A DNA stretch of 64,000 nucleotides from Rhizorhabdus wittichii RW1 (GCA_000016765.1 CP000699.1:4715501-4779500); one strand, 5' to 3'; shown: positions 25,001 through 36,890, counted from the first letter of the stretch. Translations and numbers: made by a program. The notes: generated by a model not told the origin, from the letters alone.

Positions 25001-26709
25001 TGTCGGACGGTGCAGCATGGAGTCCCGTGGTGGGTGAATATTCTCCGAAGGAAATGACGGGCGGCGAGGCGTTCGTCGCCCAGCTGATCGAGGAAGGCGT
25101 CGTCGACGTCTTCGGCATTCCCGGCGTCCAGCTCGATTGGGCGGTCGAGCCGCTGCGCGTCGCGGCGAACCGGATCAACTTCGTCGTCACCCGCCACGAG
25201 CAGGCGGCCTCCTACATGGCCGACGGCTATGCCCGCACCACCGGCCGCGAGGGCGTCTGCATGGTGGTGCCGGGCCCCGGCATGCTCAACGCGCTGGCGG
25301 GCCTGTCGACCGCTTACGCTTGCAGCTCGCGGGTGCTGTTCGTCGCCGGGCAGATCCCGTCGCCGACGATCGGCAAGGGCTTCGGCATGCTCCACGAGAT
25401 CCCCGACCAGAGCGGCATCCTCAAGTCGCTGACCAAGTGGCACGGCATCGCGCGGCGCGTCGAGGACGTGCCCGCGATCGTCCACCAGGCGTTCGTCGAG
25501 CTGCGCTCGGGCCATCCGCGCCCGGTCGCGATCGAGCTGCCGCCCGACATATTGCAGGGCCGCGCCGAGGTCGCGATCCTGCCGCGCGCCGAGGCCGCGC
25601 CGCTGGCGCCGCCGCAGGACGCGGTGACGGAAGCGGCGAAGCTGCTGGCCGAGGCGCGCTTCCCGGTGATCTATGCCGGCGGCGGCGCGGCGGCGGCGGG
25701 CGCGGGCGACGCGGTCAAGGCGCTCGCCGAGGCGCTCCAGGCGCCGGTGGTGATGACCGAGGGCGGGCGCGGCACCTTGTCGGACGCGCATCCGCTGGCG
25801 CTGGTCTCGCTCGGCGGCCGGGCGGTGCTGCCACATGCCGATGTCGTGCTGGTCGCGGGCAGCCGCTTCGTCGATGCGGTGGCGAAGCCCACGCACAGCG
25901 CCGAGGGCACCCGCTTCATCTATCTCAACGTCGCGGCCGACCATATGGCCGCGCCGCGCCAGCCGGGCCTCGCCATCCAGGGCGACGTCCACCTCGGCGT
26001 CGAGGGCATCCTCGCGGCGTTGCCGGCGCGGGACCGTCCCTCGCGCGCCGAACAGGTCGCCTCGGTCAAGCAATGGTGCGACGGGCAGATTTCGGCGATC
26101 CAGCCGCAGCACGGCTTCATGCGCGCGCTGCGGGCGTCGATGGCCGACGACGACATCCTCGTCAGCGAGCTGACCCAGCTCGGCTATTATTCGAACATCG
26201 CCTTCCCGATCCTCGCGCCGCGCAGCTTCGTGACGCCGGGCTATCAGGGGAGCCTGGGCTACGGCTTCAACACCGCGCTCGGCGCCGCGCACGGCAATCG
26301 CGGGCGGCGCACCGTCTCGATCAGCGGCGACGGCGGCTTCGGCTGGGGCATCCAGGAACTGTCGACCGTCGCGCGCGACCAGCTCGACATCAGCATCGTC
26401 GTGTTCGTCGACGGCAAGTTCGGCAACGTCCAGCGCATCCAGAAGCGCACCTTCGGCGTCGAGTTCGCGACCGACCTGGTCAATCCCGACTATGCGACGC
26501 TCGCCGCCGCCTATGGCATCCCCTCGGCCGAGGTGGACACGCCCGAGGCGCTGGAGGAGCGTCTGGTCGCGGCGAAGGCGAAGGGCGGCCCGATGCTGAT
26601 CGCGGTGCGGGTGGGCGAGATGCCCAGCCCCTGGGCGCTGATCCATCCGTTCGTGCCGCCGGCCTCGCCGCCGCCGCCGAATCCGCTGGGCGAGCCGGCC
26701 GCGATCTGA
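25000..26709 (+). CDS. thiamine diphosphate-dependent enzyme (acetolactate synthase/2-oxo acid decarboxylase family)
   Basis: A 569-residue ThDP enzyme with the usual three domains. The catalytic glutamate is in TRHEQAASYMADGYAR, and the ThDP/Mg motif GDGGFGWGIQELSTVARDQL ends in FVDGKFGN. Homologues include acetolactate synthase, benzoylformate and phenylpyruvate decarboxylases, and oxalyl-CoA decarboxylase. Sequence alone does not decide among them. No acetolactate synthase small subunit is present. The gene follows an aminotransferase and shares an operon with an aldehyde dehydrogenase, so decarboxylation of an arylpyruvate to an aldehyde is the best inference. Its start overlaps the aminotransferase stop by one base. 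Confidence 0.87.
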   Translation: MSDGAAWSPVVGEYSPKEMTGGEAFVAQLIEEGVVDVFGIPGVQLDWAVEPLRVAANRINFVVTRHEQAASYMADGYARTTGREGVCMVVPGPGMLNALAGLSTAYACSSRVLFVAGQIPSPTIGKGFGMLHEIPDQSGILKSLTKWHGIARRVEDVPAIVHQAFVELRSGHPRPVAIELPPDILQGRAEVAILPRAEAAPLAPPQDAVTEAAKLLAEARFPVIYAGGGAAAAGAGDAVKALAEALQAPVVMTEGGRGTLSDAHPLALVSLGGRAVLPHADVVLVAGSRFVDAVAKPTHSAEGTRFIYLNVAADHMAAPRQPGLAIQGDVHLGVEGILAALPARDRPSRAEQVASVKQWCDGQISAIQPQHGFMRALRASMADDDILVSELTQLGYYSNIAFPILAPRSFVTPGYQGSLGYGFNTALGAAHGNRGRRTVSISGDGGFGWGIQELSTVARDQLDISIVVFVDGKFGNVQRIQKRTFGVEFATDLVNPDYATLAAAYGIPSAEVDTPEALEERLVAAKAKGGPMLIAVRVGEMPSPWALIHPFVPPASPPPPNPLGEPAAI

Positions 26710-26746
26710 TCGAAGGACAAGCATCTTGCGCGACAATGAGGTGACG

Positions 26747-28111
26747 ATGGGCGGCAACGGAGAGGAGAAGGCGGTCTCGCAGGGGACGCAGCCCGGCTAT
26801 GCCTATGGCTGGTACACGACCGGCATCCTGATGCTGGCCTATACCTTCTCCTTCCTCGACCGTCAGATCCTCAACCTGATGGTCGGGCCGATCAAGGCGG
26901 ACCTCGGCATCACCGACGTGCAGTTCGCGCTGCTGACCGGCGGCGCGTTCGGCATCTTCTACACGGTGATGGGCCTGCCGATCGGCTGGATGGCCGATCG
27001 CTACCCGCGCAAGTGGATCATCAGCGGCGGCATCGCGCTGTGGAGCCTGATGACCGCGATGTCGGGCCTCGCGCGGACCTTCCCGCAACTGCTGCTCGCG
27101 CGGATCGGTGTCGGGGTGGGGGAGGCGACGCTGTCGCCGTCGGCCTATTCGATGCTGTCGGACCTGTTCGACAAGACGCGCCTGCCCAAGGCGATGAGCA
27201 TCTACACGGTCGGCATCTATATCGGCGCGGGCACGGCGATGATCATCGGCGGAACCGTGGTCGGCGCGATCGAGCATCATCCCGACATCGTCCTGCCGCT
27301 GCTCGGCGCGATGCGGTCGTGGCACGTCGTCTTCCTGGTGGTCGGGCTGCCCGGCCTGCTGGTGGCGCTGTGGGTCGCGACGCTGACCGAGCCGAAGCGC
27401 AGCGTGCGCGCCGCCGAGCAGGCGGATGCCGATCAGACCGGCTTCTCCCCCGCGCGGATCTGGCGCTTCCTCGCTTCCTATCCGCTGATGTCGGTGTCGC
27501 TGTTCCTTGGATCGGCGATGTTCTCGGTGATGAGCTATGCCGACGCCTGGTTCCCCGAGCTGTTCATCCGAACCTGGGGCTGGGGCCCGCAGCAGACCGG
27601 CCTGGTCAACGGCGCGGCGTCGCTGATCGCCGGGCCGGCCGGCATGCTCGCGGCGGGCTGGTGGTCGAGCCGGATGATCCGCGAGGGCCGCGCCGACGCC
27701 TGCCTGCGGCTGACCGCTTATGCGGCGGCGGGGATCGCGCTGCCGGCGGTGCTGATGCCGCTCGCGCCCAACGGTTTCCTGATGGGGGTGCTGCTGCTGC
27801 CGCTCAAATTCTTCGGCGGCTTCACGCCGGTGCTGATCCCGACCGCGATCCAGATGGTCGCGCCGGCGGCGCTGCGCGCCCAGCTCGGCGCGGTGTTCAT
27901 GTTCACGGTCGGCATCATTGGCGTCTCGCTCGGCCCGATCCTGCCTGCGCTGTTCAGCGACTATCTGTTCCAGGACGAACATGCGCTGCGCTACTCGCTG
28001 TCGCTCGCGTCGGGCATCACCGCGCCGATCGCCTTCCTGCTGCTGCTCATCGGATTGCGCCAGTTCGGCCGGCGCCTGGCCGAGCTGGAAGGGACGCCGC
28101 CGCGCGGCTGA
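26747..28111 (+). CDS. MFS transporter, spinster-like
   Basis: A 454-residue major facilitator with about twelve hydrophobic segments. The first segment contains the FSFLDRQILNLM motif, and the loop 2-3 motif is GWMADRYPRKW, as in the spinster-like carriers that are common in sphingomonad catabolic clusters. The ATG at 26747 follows GAGGTGACG. A TTG at 26726 preceded by AAGGAC would add seven residues and cannot be excluded. It is last in the operon that begins with the Rieske gene. It probably moves an aromatic acid or amino acid across the inner membrane, by context only. Confidence 0.88.
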   Translation: MGGNGEEKAVSQGTQPGYAYGWYTTGILMLAYTFSFLDRQILNLMVGPIKADLGITDVQFALLTGGAFGIFYTVMGLPIGWMADRYPRKWIISGGIALWSLMTAMSGLARTFPQLLLARIGVGVGEATLSPSAYSMLSDLFDKTRLPKAMSIYTVGIYIGAGTAMIIGGTVVGAIEHHPDIVLPLLGAMRSWHVVFLVVGLPGLLVALWVATLTEPKRSVRAAEQADADQTGFSPARIWRFLASYPLMSVSLFLGSAMFSVMSYADAWFPELFIRTWGWGPQQTGLVNGAASLIAGPAGMLAAGWWSSRMIREGRADACLRLTAYAAAGIALPAVLMPLAPNGFLMGVLLLPLKFFGGFTPVLIPTAIQMVAPAALRAQLGAVFMFTVGIIGVSLGPILPALFSDYLFQDEHALRYSLSLASGITAPIAFLLLLIGLRQFGRRLAELEGTPPRG

Positions 28112-28197
28112 CGTGCCGTAGCGGTACGAGGTGTGACAAAAATACAACCATAACGGTTTCTTCACATCGGCGTCACGATCCGCTTGCGACTAACATA

Positions 28198-28207
28198 TAA
28201 CATGTTA
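28198..28207. promoter_or_regulatory. MarR-type operator, site 2 (TAACATGTTA)
   Basis: A perfect 10-bp palindrome, TAACATGTTA, followed by AAATTATTTCC, in the 212-bp region before the TonB receptor gene at 28324. Position is suited to repressor binding over the promoter. It shares its right flank with site 1, which suggests a common origin or a longer recognition element. Confidence 0.7.
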
Positions 28208-28323
28208 AATTATTTCCAGCGGCGACTCGCGAAAGGTCGTTCGGCGGCGCCGCAGGGCAGAAATTCCAAGCCGTCCATCGTGTCGAGCGATGGGACAGGT
28301 CACCAAGGAAGGGGTTAATCGAT

Positions 28324-30552
<2,229 letters not shown>

Positions 30553-30562
30553 GGCCCCCCCT

Positions 30563-30590
30563 GAAGGCCCGCCTCCCCAGGCGGGCCTTC
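30563..30590 (+). terminator. hairpin terminator after TonB receptor
   Basis: A perfect 12-bp stem (GAAGGCCCGCCT and its complement) with a CCCC loop, followed by TCCCTTTT, 10 bp after the receptor stop. This fits an intrinsic terminator, perhaps partial, before the amidohydrolase gene that begins about 17 bp later. Confidence 0.8.
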
Positions 30591-30606
30591 TCCCTTTTCA
30601 GAGCTT

Positions 30607-31929
30607 GTGGAGACCGTGGTGCGTTCGATTTCCCTGCTGGCGGTGGCGCTTTCCCTGTTCGCGGCGGCGCCGTCCGTCGCGGCCGACACGCCCGATACCG
30701 ATCTCGACACGCGCGTCGCCGCGGTCGAGAAGAACGTCGTCGCCTGGCGGCGCGACATCCACCAGCATCCCGAACTGGGCAATCGCGAGGTCCGCACCTC
30801 GGCGCTGGTCGCGGCGCACCTCAGGAAGCTCAAATTCGACGAGGTGCGGACTGGCGTCGCCCATACCGGCGTGATCGGCGTGCTCAGGGGCAGCCGGCCG
30901 GGGCCGGTGATCGCGCTGCGCGCCGACATGGACGCGCTGCCCGTGACCGAGCGGACCGGGCTTCCCTTCGCGTCGACCGTCAAGGCGAAGCGCGGCGAGG
31001 AGACGGTCGGCGTCATGCACGCCTGCGGCCATGACGCGCACACCGCGATGCTGATGGGCGTGGCGGAGATATTGTCGGGGATGCGCGACCGCATCGCCGG
31101 CACGATCCTGTTCGTCTTCCAGCCGGCCGAGGAAGGCGCGCCTCCGGGCGAGGAGGGCGGCGCCGCGCTGATCCTGAAGGAAGGCGCGCTGTCCGGCGCC
31201 TACACGCCCGAGGCGATCTTCGGCCAGCATGTCTGGCCGGGCGAGGCCGGCACCATCTCCTATCGCGCGCGGGGCACCATGGCGAGCGCCGACCGGCTGA
31301 CCATCAAGGTGACCGGCAAGCAGGCGCACGGCGCGCAGCCCTGGCATGGCATCGACCCGGTCGTCACCTCCGCGCAGATCATCACCGCGTTGCAGATGAT
31401 CCCGGCGCGCCAGATCAACGTCACCACCGCTCCGGCAGTGATCACGATCGGCCGCATCCAGGGCGGCACCGCCAGCAACATCGTCCCCGAGACGGTCGAG
31501 ATGGAAGGCACGATCCGCACCTTCGACGCGGCGATGCGCACCGACATCATCGACCGGGTCAAGCGCACCGCGACCGACGTCGCGGCGGCGGCGGGAGCCA
31601 GGGCCGATGTCGACGTGCAAAGCTATGCGCCGCCGGTCTATAACGACGTCGCGCTGACGGAGCGCATGGAGCCGACCTTGCGCCGCGCCGCCGGCGACGG
31701 GCTGAGGACCATGGAGCTCGTCATGGGCTCGGAGGACTTCGCCCATTACCAGAGCAGGATACCGGGGCTGTTCTTCTTCCTGGGCGTCAACGCGCCCGGC
31801 GTCGGTAACGTCGCCGCGGGCGATCTCCATTCGCCCGACTTCATGCTCAACGAGGACGCGATGAAGGTCGGCGTCCGCACCATGGCCATGCTGGCGCTCG
31901 ACTATCTCGCGCCCAGGGCCGCCAACTGA
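30607..31929 (+). CDS. exported M20D-family amidohydrolase (hippurate/N-acyl amino acid hydrolase type)
   Basis: A 440-residue metal-dependent amidohydrolase of family M20D. It has a signal peptide (VRSISLLAVALSLFAAAPS, cleaved near VAA-D) and the substrate-side DIHQHPELGNRE. Metal-binding motifs are ALRADMDALPV, MHACGHDAHTAML and the EE pair in QPAEEGAP. M20D enzymes cleave N-acyl amino acids such as hippurate and indole-acetyl amino acids. Export suggests periplasmic action. The start is uncertain: GTG at 30607, 30616 or 30619. The last has GGAG at the right distance and would begin directly at the signal peptide. It is followed by a second exported amidohydrolase. Confidence 0.87.
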   Translation: METVVRSISLLAVALSLFAAAPSVAADTPDTDLDTRVAAVEKNVVAWRRDIHQHPELGNREVRTSALVAAHLRKLKFDEVRTGVAHTGVIGVLRGSRPGPVIALRADMDALPVTERTGLPFASTVKAKRGEETVGVMHACGHDAHTAMLMGVAEILSGMRDRIAGTILFVFQPAEEGAPPGEEGGAALILKEGALSGAYTPEAIFGQHVWPGEAGTISYRARGTMASADRLTIKVTGKQAHGAQPWHGIDPVVTSAQIITALQMIPARQINVTTAPAVITIGRIQGGTASNIVPETVEMEGTIRTFDAAMRTDIIDRVKRTATDVAAAAGARADVDVQSYAPPVYNDVALTERMEPTLRRAAGDGLRTMELVMGSEDFAHYQSRIPGLFFFLGVNAPGVGNVAAGDLHSPDFMLNEDAMKVGVRTMAMLALDYLAPRAAN

Positions 31930-31942
31930 CGGAGACCGATCG

Positions 31943-33355
31943 ATGAAGACCTGCCGCCACCTGCTCAGCGCGACGATCCTGGCCGCCGCCGTTCTCGTCG
32001 GGGGCGCCGCGCCCGCTATCGCCCAGCAGGCCGATGCGAGCGCCGAGCAGGCGCTGCCGACCGTCGTCATCCATGCCGGCAAGCTGCTGGCGACGCCGGG
32101 CAAGCCGCCGCTGGAGAAGCAGACGATCCTGGTGCGCGGCAACCGCATCGTCGAGATCCGCCCCGGCTTCGTCGACCCCACGACGATCGGCGGCGACGCG
32201 CGGCTGGTCGACCTCTCCGACAAATTCGTCCTGCCGGGGATGATGGACGTCCACATGCACCTGAGCGGGTTGCAGGACATGGACCTGACGATGCAGTCGG
32301 TCACCATCCCCGATACCGAGGTGGTGCTCCATTCGGCGCGGCAGATGCGCCGCATGCTCGAACGCGGCTTCACCACGGTTCGCGACGTCGGCAACAACGG
32401 CAACGGCTTCTCGCTGCGCCGCGCGATCGACAAGGGGCAGATCCCCGGCCCGCGCCTCTATCTGTCGGGCGACATCATCGCGCGCACCTCGGGCCATGGC
32501 GCCGATCCGGTCGTGCTGCCCGAGGTCGCCCATGCGATCCACCAGGGCGAGAATGGCTGCGACGGCGTGGAGAGCTGCCGCCGCCGGGTGCGGATGGAGG
32601 TCGGCTACGGCGCGGACCTGATCAAGATCGTGACCTCGGGCGGCGCGCGCGACGACACCGGCGAGGCGGACTCGCCGGCCCAGTTCACCGCCGAGGAGCT
32701 CGACGCGATCTTCGAGGCGGCGCGCCAGCTCAAGCGCCCCGTCGCCGCCCATGCCCACAGCATCGCCGGCATCAACGAGGCGCTGAAGCGCGGCGCCCAC
32801 ACGATCGAGCACGGTGCCTATTATGACAAGGAATCGGTCCGCCTGTTCAAGGAGAAGGGCGCGATCCTGGTGCCGACTGCGTCGGTCGCCGACTATGGCA
32901 TGCGGATGATGCAGAGCTTCCGCAACCGGATGACGCCGGAGGACTGGAAGCGGGCGATGCAGACCTCCGAATGGATGCGCGGCACGCCGGGCCGGGCCTG
33001 GCGCGACGGCATCAAGCTGGCGACCGGCACCGACATGGGCGTCAGCGCGCGCGAGACCAGCCTGCTCGAACTCAAGCTGTTCGTCGCGAGCGGGGTGCCC
33101 ACCAACGAGACGATCAAGGCCGCGACCATGAACGGCGCGGAGGCGATCGGCGTGCAGGACAAGCTGGGGCAGATTCGCCCCGACTTCCTGGCCGACATCA
33201 TCGCCGTGTCGGGCGATCCGATCGCCGACATCGACGCGCTGGAGAAGGTCCGCTTCGTGATGAAGGACGGCGTCGTCTACCGCGCCGAACCCTCGCAGAT
33301 CGCCAGCCTGAAGGATCTGTTCTTTCCCGCGAAGGACGGCGAACTCGCCGAATGA
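31943..33355 (+). CDS. exported metal-dependent amidohydrolase (imidazolonepropionase-like)
   Basis: A 470-residue amidohydrolase-superfamily protein. A signal peptide ends near PAIAQQ. The HxH metal motif is in MMDVHMHLSG. The carbamylated-lysine region is DLIKIVTSGGA, later metal histidines are in AAHAHS and IEHGAY, and the Asp is in ATGTDMGVS. Relatives hydrolyse cyclic amides, imides and dipeptides (prolidase-like, Xaa-Arg). It follows the M20D gene by 13 bp in the same transcript. The pair suggests periplasmic cleavage of amide-linked substrates. Confidence 0.87.
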   Translation: MKTCRHLLSATILAAAVLVGGAAPAIAQQADASAEQALPTVVIHAGKLLATPGKPPLEKQTILVRGNRIVEIRPGFVDPTTIGGDARLVDLSDKFVLPGMMDVHMHLSGLQDMDLTMQSVTIPDTEVVLHSARQMRRMLERGFTTVRDVGNNGNGFSLRRAIDKGQIPGPRLYLSGDIIARTSGHGADPVVLPEVAHAIHQGENGCDGVESCRRRVRMEVGYGADLIKIVTSGGARDDTGEADSPAQFTAEELDAIFEAARQLKRPVAAHAHSIAGINEALKRGAHTIEHGAYYDKESVRLFKEKGAILVPTASVADYGMRMMQSFRNRMTPEDWKRAMQTSEWMRGTPGRAWRDGIKLATGTDMGVSARETSLLELKLFVASGVPTNETIKAATMNGAEAIGVQDKLGQIRPDFLADIIAVSGDPIADIDALEKVRFVMKDGVVYRAEPSQIASLKDLFFPAKDGELAE

Positions 33356-33402
33356 CAGGTGAATGACGCCGCCGATCGGGGGCGTCATCGCGCTTGCATG
33401 AA

Positions 33403-33416
33403 CTTAACATGATAAG
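33403..33416. promoter_or_regulatory. MarR-type operator, site 3 (CTTAACATGATAAG)
   Basis: A 14-bp near-perfect palindrome, CTTAACATGATAAG, 32 bp before hpaE. It shares the TTAACATG half with the other sites and differs by one base in the second half. Confidence 0.6.
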
Positions 33417-33447
33417 TATCTAGCTCGGGTTCGAATCGGAGATATTC

Positions 33448-34950
33448 ATGACCCAGGATCGCCGCAGCGGCGCCATCGACCGCATCACCGCCATCGACGA
33501 CGGCTGCATCGGCCACTTCATCGCGGGGCAGGCAGTGCCCGGCGCCGGCACCACCTTCGACGTGACGGAGCCCGCGACGGGCCAGTCGCTCGGCACCGCG
33601 CGCGACGCGACCGCCGGGGAGCTCGACGCCGCCGTCAAGGCCGCCAAGGACGCTTTCCCCGCCTGGGCGGCGGTGCCGGGCGACAAGCGCCGCGCCGTCC
33701 TCCACCGCATCGCCGACCTGATCGTCGAGCGGGCCGAGGAGATCGCCGCGGTCGAGTGCGTCGACGCCGGCCAGTGCTGGCGCTTCATGTCGAAGGCGGC
33801 GATCCGCGGCGCGGAGAATTTCCGCTTCTTCGCCGATCGCGCGCCGGGCGCCCGCGACGGCCAGGCGCTGCCGGCGGGCGGGCAGCTCAACGTCACCACC
33901 CGCACCCCGATCGGCCCGGTCGGCGTGATCACGCCGTGGAACACGCCGTTCATGCTGTCGACCTGGAAGATTGCCCCCGCGCTGGCGGCGGGCTGCACGG
34001 TCGTCCACAAGCCGGCCGAATGGTCGCCCTATTCGGCGCGCCTGCTGGTCGAGATCGCGCATGAGGCGGGGCTGCCCGCCGGCGTGTTCAACGCGGTCAA
34101 CGGCCTGGGCGAGACGACCGGCCGGCGGCTGACCGAGCATCCCGACATCAAGGCGGTGGCCTTCGTCGGGGAATCGCGCACCGGATCGGCGATCATGAAG
34201 CAGGGCGCCGACACGCTGAAGCGCGTCCATTTCGAGCTGGGCGGCAAGAACCCGGTCATCGTCTTCGACGACGCCGATCTCGATCGCGCGCTCGATGCCG
34301 TGGTGTTCATGATCTACTCGCTCAACGGGCAGCGCTGCACCTCCTCGTCGCGGCTGCTGGTCCAGTCGTCGATCCGCGAAGCGTTCGAGGCGAAGCTCGC
34401 CGCGCGCGTCGCCAACCTCAAGGTCGGCGATCCGCTCGACCCGGCGACCGAGGTCGGTCCGCTGATCCACCAGCGCCATCTCGACAAGGTCGCCAGCTAC
34501 ATGGACATCGCCCGCGCCGACGGCGCGAAGATCGCGGTCGGCGGCGAGCGGATCGAGGGGGCCGGCTATTTCTTCCAGCCGACCCTGTTCACCGGCGCGG
34601 CCCAGTCGATGCGGATCGCGCAGGAGGAGATTTTCGGCCCGGTCCTGACCGTCATCCCGTTCGAGGACGAGGCCGACGCGATCGCCAAGGCGAACGACGT
34701 CGAATATGGCCTGGCCGGCTATGTCTGGACCCGCGACATGGGCCGCGGCCTGCGCGTCTCGCAGGCGCTGGAGGCCGGCATGGTCTGGGTCAACAGCGAG
34801 AATGTCCGCCACCTGCCGTCGCCGTTCGGCGGCGTGAAGGCGAGCGGCATCGGCCGCGACGGCGGCGACTGGAGCTTCGACTTCTACATGGAGACGAAGA
34901 ACATCGCGCTCGCCTATCAGGACCATGCGATCCAGAAGCTGGGCGCCTGA
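33448..34950 (+). CDS. hpaE: 5-carboxymethyl-2-hydroxymuconate semialdehyde dehydrogenase
   Basis: A 500-residue aldehyde dehydrogenase that matches HpaE, including the subgroup-typical FVGESRTGSAIM in the cofactor region. The general base is in FELGGKNPVIVFDDAD and the nucleophile in LNGQRCTSSSRLL. HpaE oxidises the ring-cleavage product of homoprotocatechuate to 5-carboxymethyl-2-hydroxymuconate. It is separated from the other hpa genes by gabD and a MarR gene but shares the operator type. It is followed by gabD after 4 bp. Confidence 0.9.
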   Translation: MTQDRRSGAIDRITAIDDGCIGHFIAGQAVPGAGTTFDVTEPATGQSLGTARDATAGELDAAVKAAKDAFPAWAAVPGDKRRAVLHRIADLIVERAEEIAAVECVDAGQCWRFMSKAAIRGAENFRFFADRAPGARDGQALPAGGQLNVTTRTPIGPVGVITPWNTPFMLSTWKIAPALAAGCTVVHKPAEWSPYSARLLVEIAHEAGLPAGVFNAVNGLGETTGRRLTEHPDIKAVAFVGESRTGSAIMKQGADTLKRVHFELGGKNPVIVFDDADLDRALDAVVFMIYSLNGQRCTSSSRLLVQSSIREAFEAKLAARVANLKVGDPLDPATEVGPLIHQRHLDKVASYMDIARADGAKIAVGGERIEGAGYFFQPTLFTGAAQSMRIAQEEIFGPVLTVIPFEDEADAIAKANDVEYGLAGYVWTRDMGRGLRVSQALEAGMVWVNSENVRHLPSPFGGVKASGIGRDGGDWSFDFYMETKNIALAYQDHAIQKLGA

Positions 34951-34954
34951 TCCC

Positions 34955-36382
34955 ATGGCGATGGACCTCGTCCGCGAGGCGTGCCTGATCGACGGCGCCT
35001 GGGTCGCGGGCGAGGACTGGATCGAGGTCGACGACCCCGCGACCGGCGAGGTCGTCGGCCGCGTCCCCGCGCTGGGCCGCGACGCCGCCGAGCGCGCGAT
35101 CGGCGCGGCGGCGGCGGCCATGCCCCGCTGGGCGGCGCGCACCGCGCAGGAGCGGGGGGCGGTGCTCAGGCGCTTCGCCGCGCTGATGATCGAGCGGCAG
35201 GACGACCTCGCCGCGCTGCTGACCCGCGAGCAGGGCAAGCCGCTCGCCGAGGCGCGCGGCGAGATCGCCTATGCGGCCTCCTATCTCGACTGGTTCGCGG
35301 AGGAGGGGCGGCGCGCCTATGGCGAGGTCATCCCGACCCATGCCGCCGACAAGCGGCTGTTCGTGCTCCGGCAGCCGGTCGGCGTGGTCGGCGCGATCAC
35401 GCCGTGGAACTTCCCGGCGGCGATGGTCACGCGCAAGATCGCGCCCGCGCTCGCGGCGGGCTGCGCGGTGGTGCTCAAGCCTTCGGAGAAGACGCCCTTC
35501 TCGGCGCTCGCGCTCGGCGTGCTGGCGCAGGAGGCGGGGCTTCCCGACGGGCTGCTCAACATCGTCACCGGCGATGCCGTGGCGATCGGCGGCGCGCTGA
35601 CCCAAAGCCCCATCGTCCGCAAGATCAGCTTCACCGGATCGACCCGGATCGGCGCGCTGCTGATGGAGCAGTCGGCCGCGACCATCAAGAAGCTCGGCCT
35701 CGAACTGGGCGGCAACGCGCCCTTCATCGTCTTCGACGACGCCGATGTCGACGCGGCGGTCGAGGGCTGCATCGCGTCCAAATTCCGCAATGCGGGCCAG
35801 ACCTGCGTGTCGGTCAACCGCATCTATGCTCAGGCGGGCATCCATGACGCCTTCACCGCGAAGCTGGCGGCGGCGGTCGCGGCGCTCCGGGTCGGCCCCG
35901 GCACCGATCCGGCCAACGACGTTGGCCCGCTGATCGACGCCGGCGCGGTCGCCAAGGTCGAGGCGCATGTCGCCGACGCGGTCGGGCAGGGGGCGACCGT
36001 CCTGACCGGCGGCGCGCGGCTGTCGGGCCATTTCTTCGCGCCGACCGTGCTGCGCGACATCACCGCCGCCATGGCGGTGACGCGCGAGGAGACCTTCGGC
36101 CCGCTCGCCGCGGTGATCCGCTTCGACGGCGACGCCGAGGCGATCGCGCAGGCCAACGCCTCGCCCTACGGCCTCGCCGCCTATGTCTATGCGCGCGACA
36201 TCGGCCGGGTGTGGAAGGTCGCGGAGGCGATCGAGAGCGGGATGATCGGGATCAACACCGGGCTGATCTCGACCGAGGTCGCGCCGTTCGGCGGGGTCAA
36301 GGCGTCGGGGCTCGGCCGCGAGGGATCGCGCCACGGCCTCGAGGATTATCTCGAGACCAAATATCTGTGCGTGGCGCTGTGA
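34955..36382 (+). CDS. gabD: succinate-semialdehyde dehydrogenase
   Basis: A 475-residue aldehyde dehydrogenase of the GabD type. It has ITPWNFPAAMVTRKIAPALAAG, LELGGNAPFIVFDDAD and the subgroup-typical nucleophile block GQTCVSVNRIY. GabD oxidises succinic semialdehyde to succinate. HpaI, encoded downstream, releases pyruvate and succinic semialdehyde, so this gene completes the route to central metabolism. An ATG at 34961 is an alternative start. It is convergent with the MarR gene at 36394. Confidence 0.88.
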   Translation: MAMDLVREACLIDGAWVAGEDWIEVDDPATGEVVGRVPALGRDAAERAIGAAAAAMPRWAARTAQERGAVLRRFAALMIERQDDLAALLTREQGKPLAEARGEIAYAASYLDWFAEEGRRAYGEVIPTHAADKRLFVLRQPVGVVGAITPWNFPAAMVTRKIAPALAAGCAVVLKPSEKTPFSALALGVLAQEAGLPDGLLNIVTGDAVAIGGALTQSPIVRKISFTGSTRIGALLMEQSAATIKKLGLELGGNAPFIVFDDADVDAAVEGCIASKFRNAGQTCVSVNRIYAQAGIHDAFTAKLAAAVAALRVGPGTDPANDVGPLIDAGAVAKVEAHVADAVGQGATVLTGGARLSGHFFAPTVLRDITAAMAVTREETFGPLAAVIRFDGDAEAIAQANASPYGLAAYVYARDIGRVWKVAEAIESGMIGINTGLISTEVAPFGGVKASGLGREGSRHGLEDYLETKYLCVAL

Positions 36383-36393
36383 CGGCGGCGGGA

Positions 36394-36852
36394 TCAGTCC
36401 TCGCCGAGCGGCCCGATCGCGTCGATCAGCGCGCGCAGCTCGTTCTTGAGCGTTTCGAGCCGCTCGGGGCCGAAGCGCTCGGCATAGCGGTCGAGCACCT
36501 GCACGGTCTGGCTGGCGGTATGCTCGATCAGCGCGCGGCCCGCCGGGGTGAGGGTGACGATCGAGCGTCGTCGGTCGCGCGGATCGGTCTCGCGGACGAT
36601 CAGGCGGCGGTCGAGCAGCTCCTTCAGGATGCGGGTGACGCTGGGGCCGAACAGCAAAGCGGCGTCGGCCAGCGCGGTCGCGTCGATCGGTTGGGAATCA
36701 CGGATGACGCGCAGCACGCGCCATTGCTGCTCGGTGACGCCGGCGTCGCGCAGCATCGGCCGCAGCGGCGCCATGACCGCCTCGCGCGCGGCGAGAAGGG
36801 TTCCCGCCAGCGACTGGCGATAGGGCTGAAGTTTCCGACGGGGTTCTTGCAT
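36394..36852 (-). CDS. MarR-family regulator, HpaR-like (copy 2)
   Basis: A 152-residue MarR regulator with winged helix (QQWRVLRVI, LADAALLFGPSVTRILKELLDRRLIV, wing DPRDRRRSIVTLTPAG). It is divergent from hpaG1 with operator site 4 between them, the same layout as hpaR/hpcR and hpaG in enteric bacteria, so a repressor role is likely. It is closely related to copy 3 at 42256: both have LLAAREAVMAPxRPxLRDAGVTxQQWRVLR near the N-terminus, a clear sign of recent duplication. Confidence 0.9.
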   Translation of the reverse strand: MQEPRRKLQPYRQSLAGTLLAAREAVMAPLRPMLRDAGVTEQQWRVLRVIRDSQPIDATALADAALLFGPSVTRILKELLDRRLIVRETDPRDRRRSIVTLTPAGRALIEHTASQTVQVLDRYAERFGPERLETLKNELRALIDAIGPLGED

Positions 36853-36890
36853 GATGTTCCGACTGCCAGCGCTTTTTGCGGTTTACAAGT

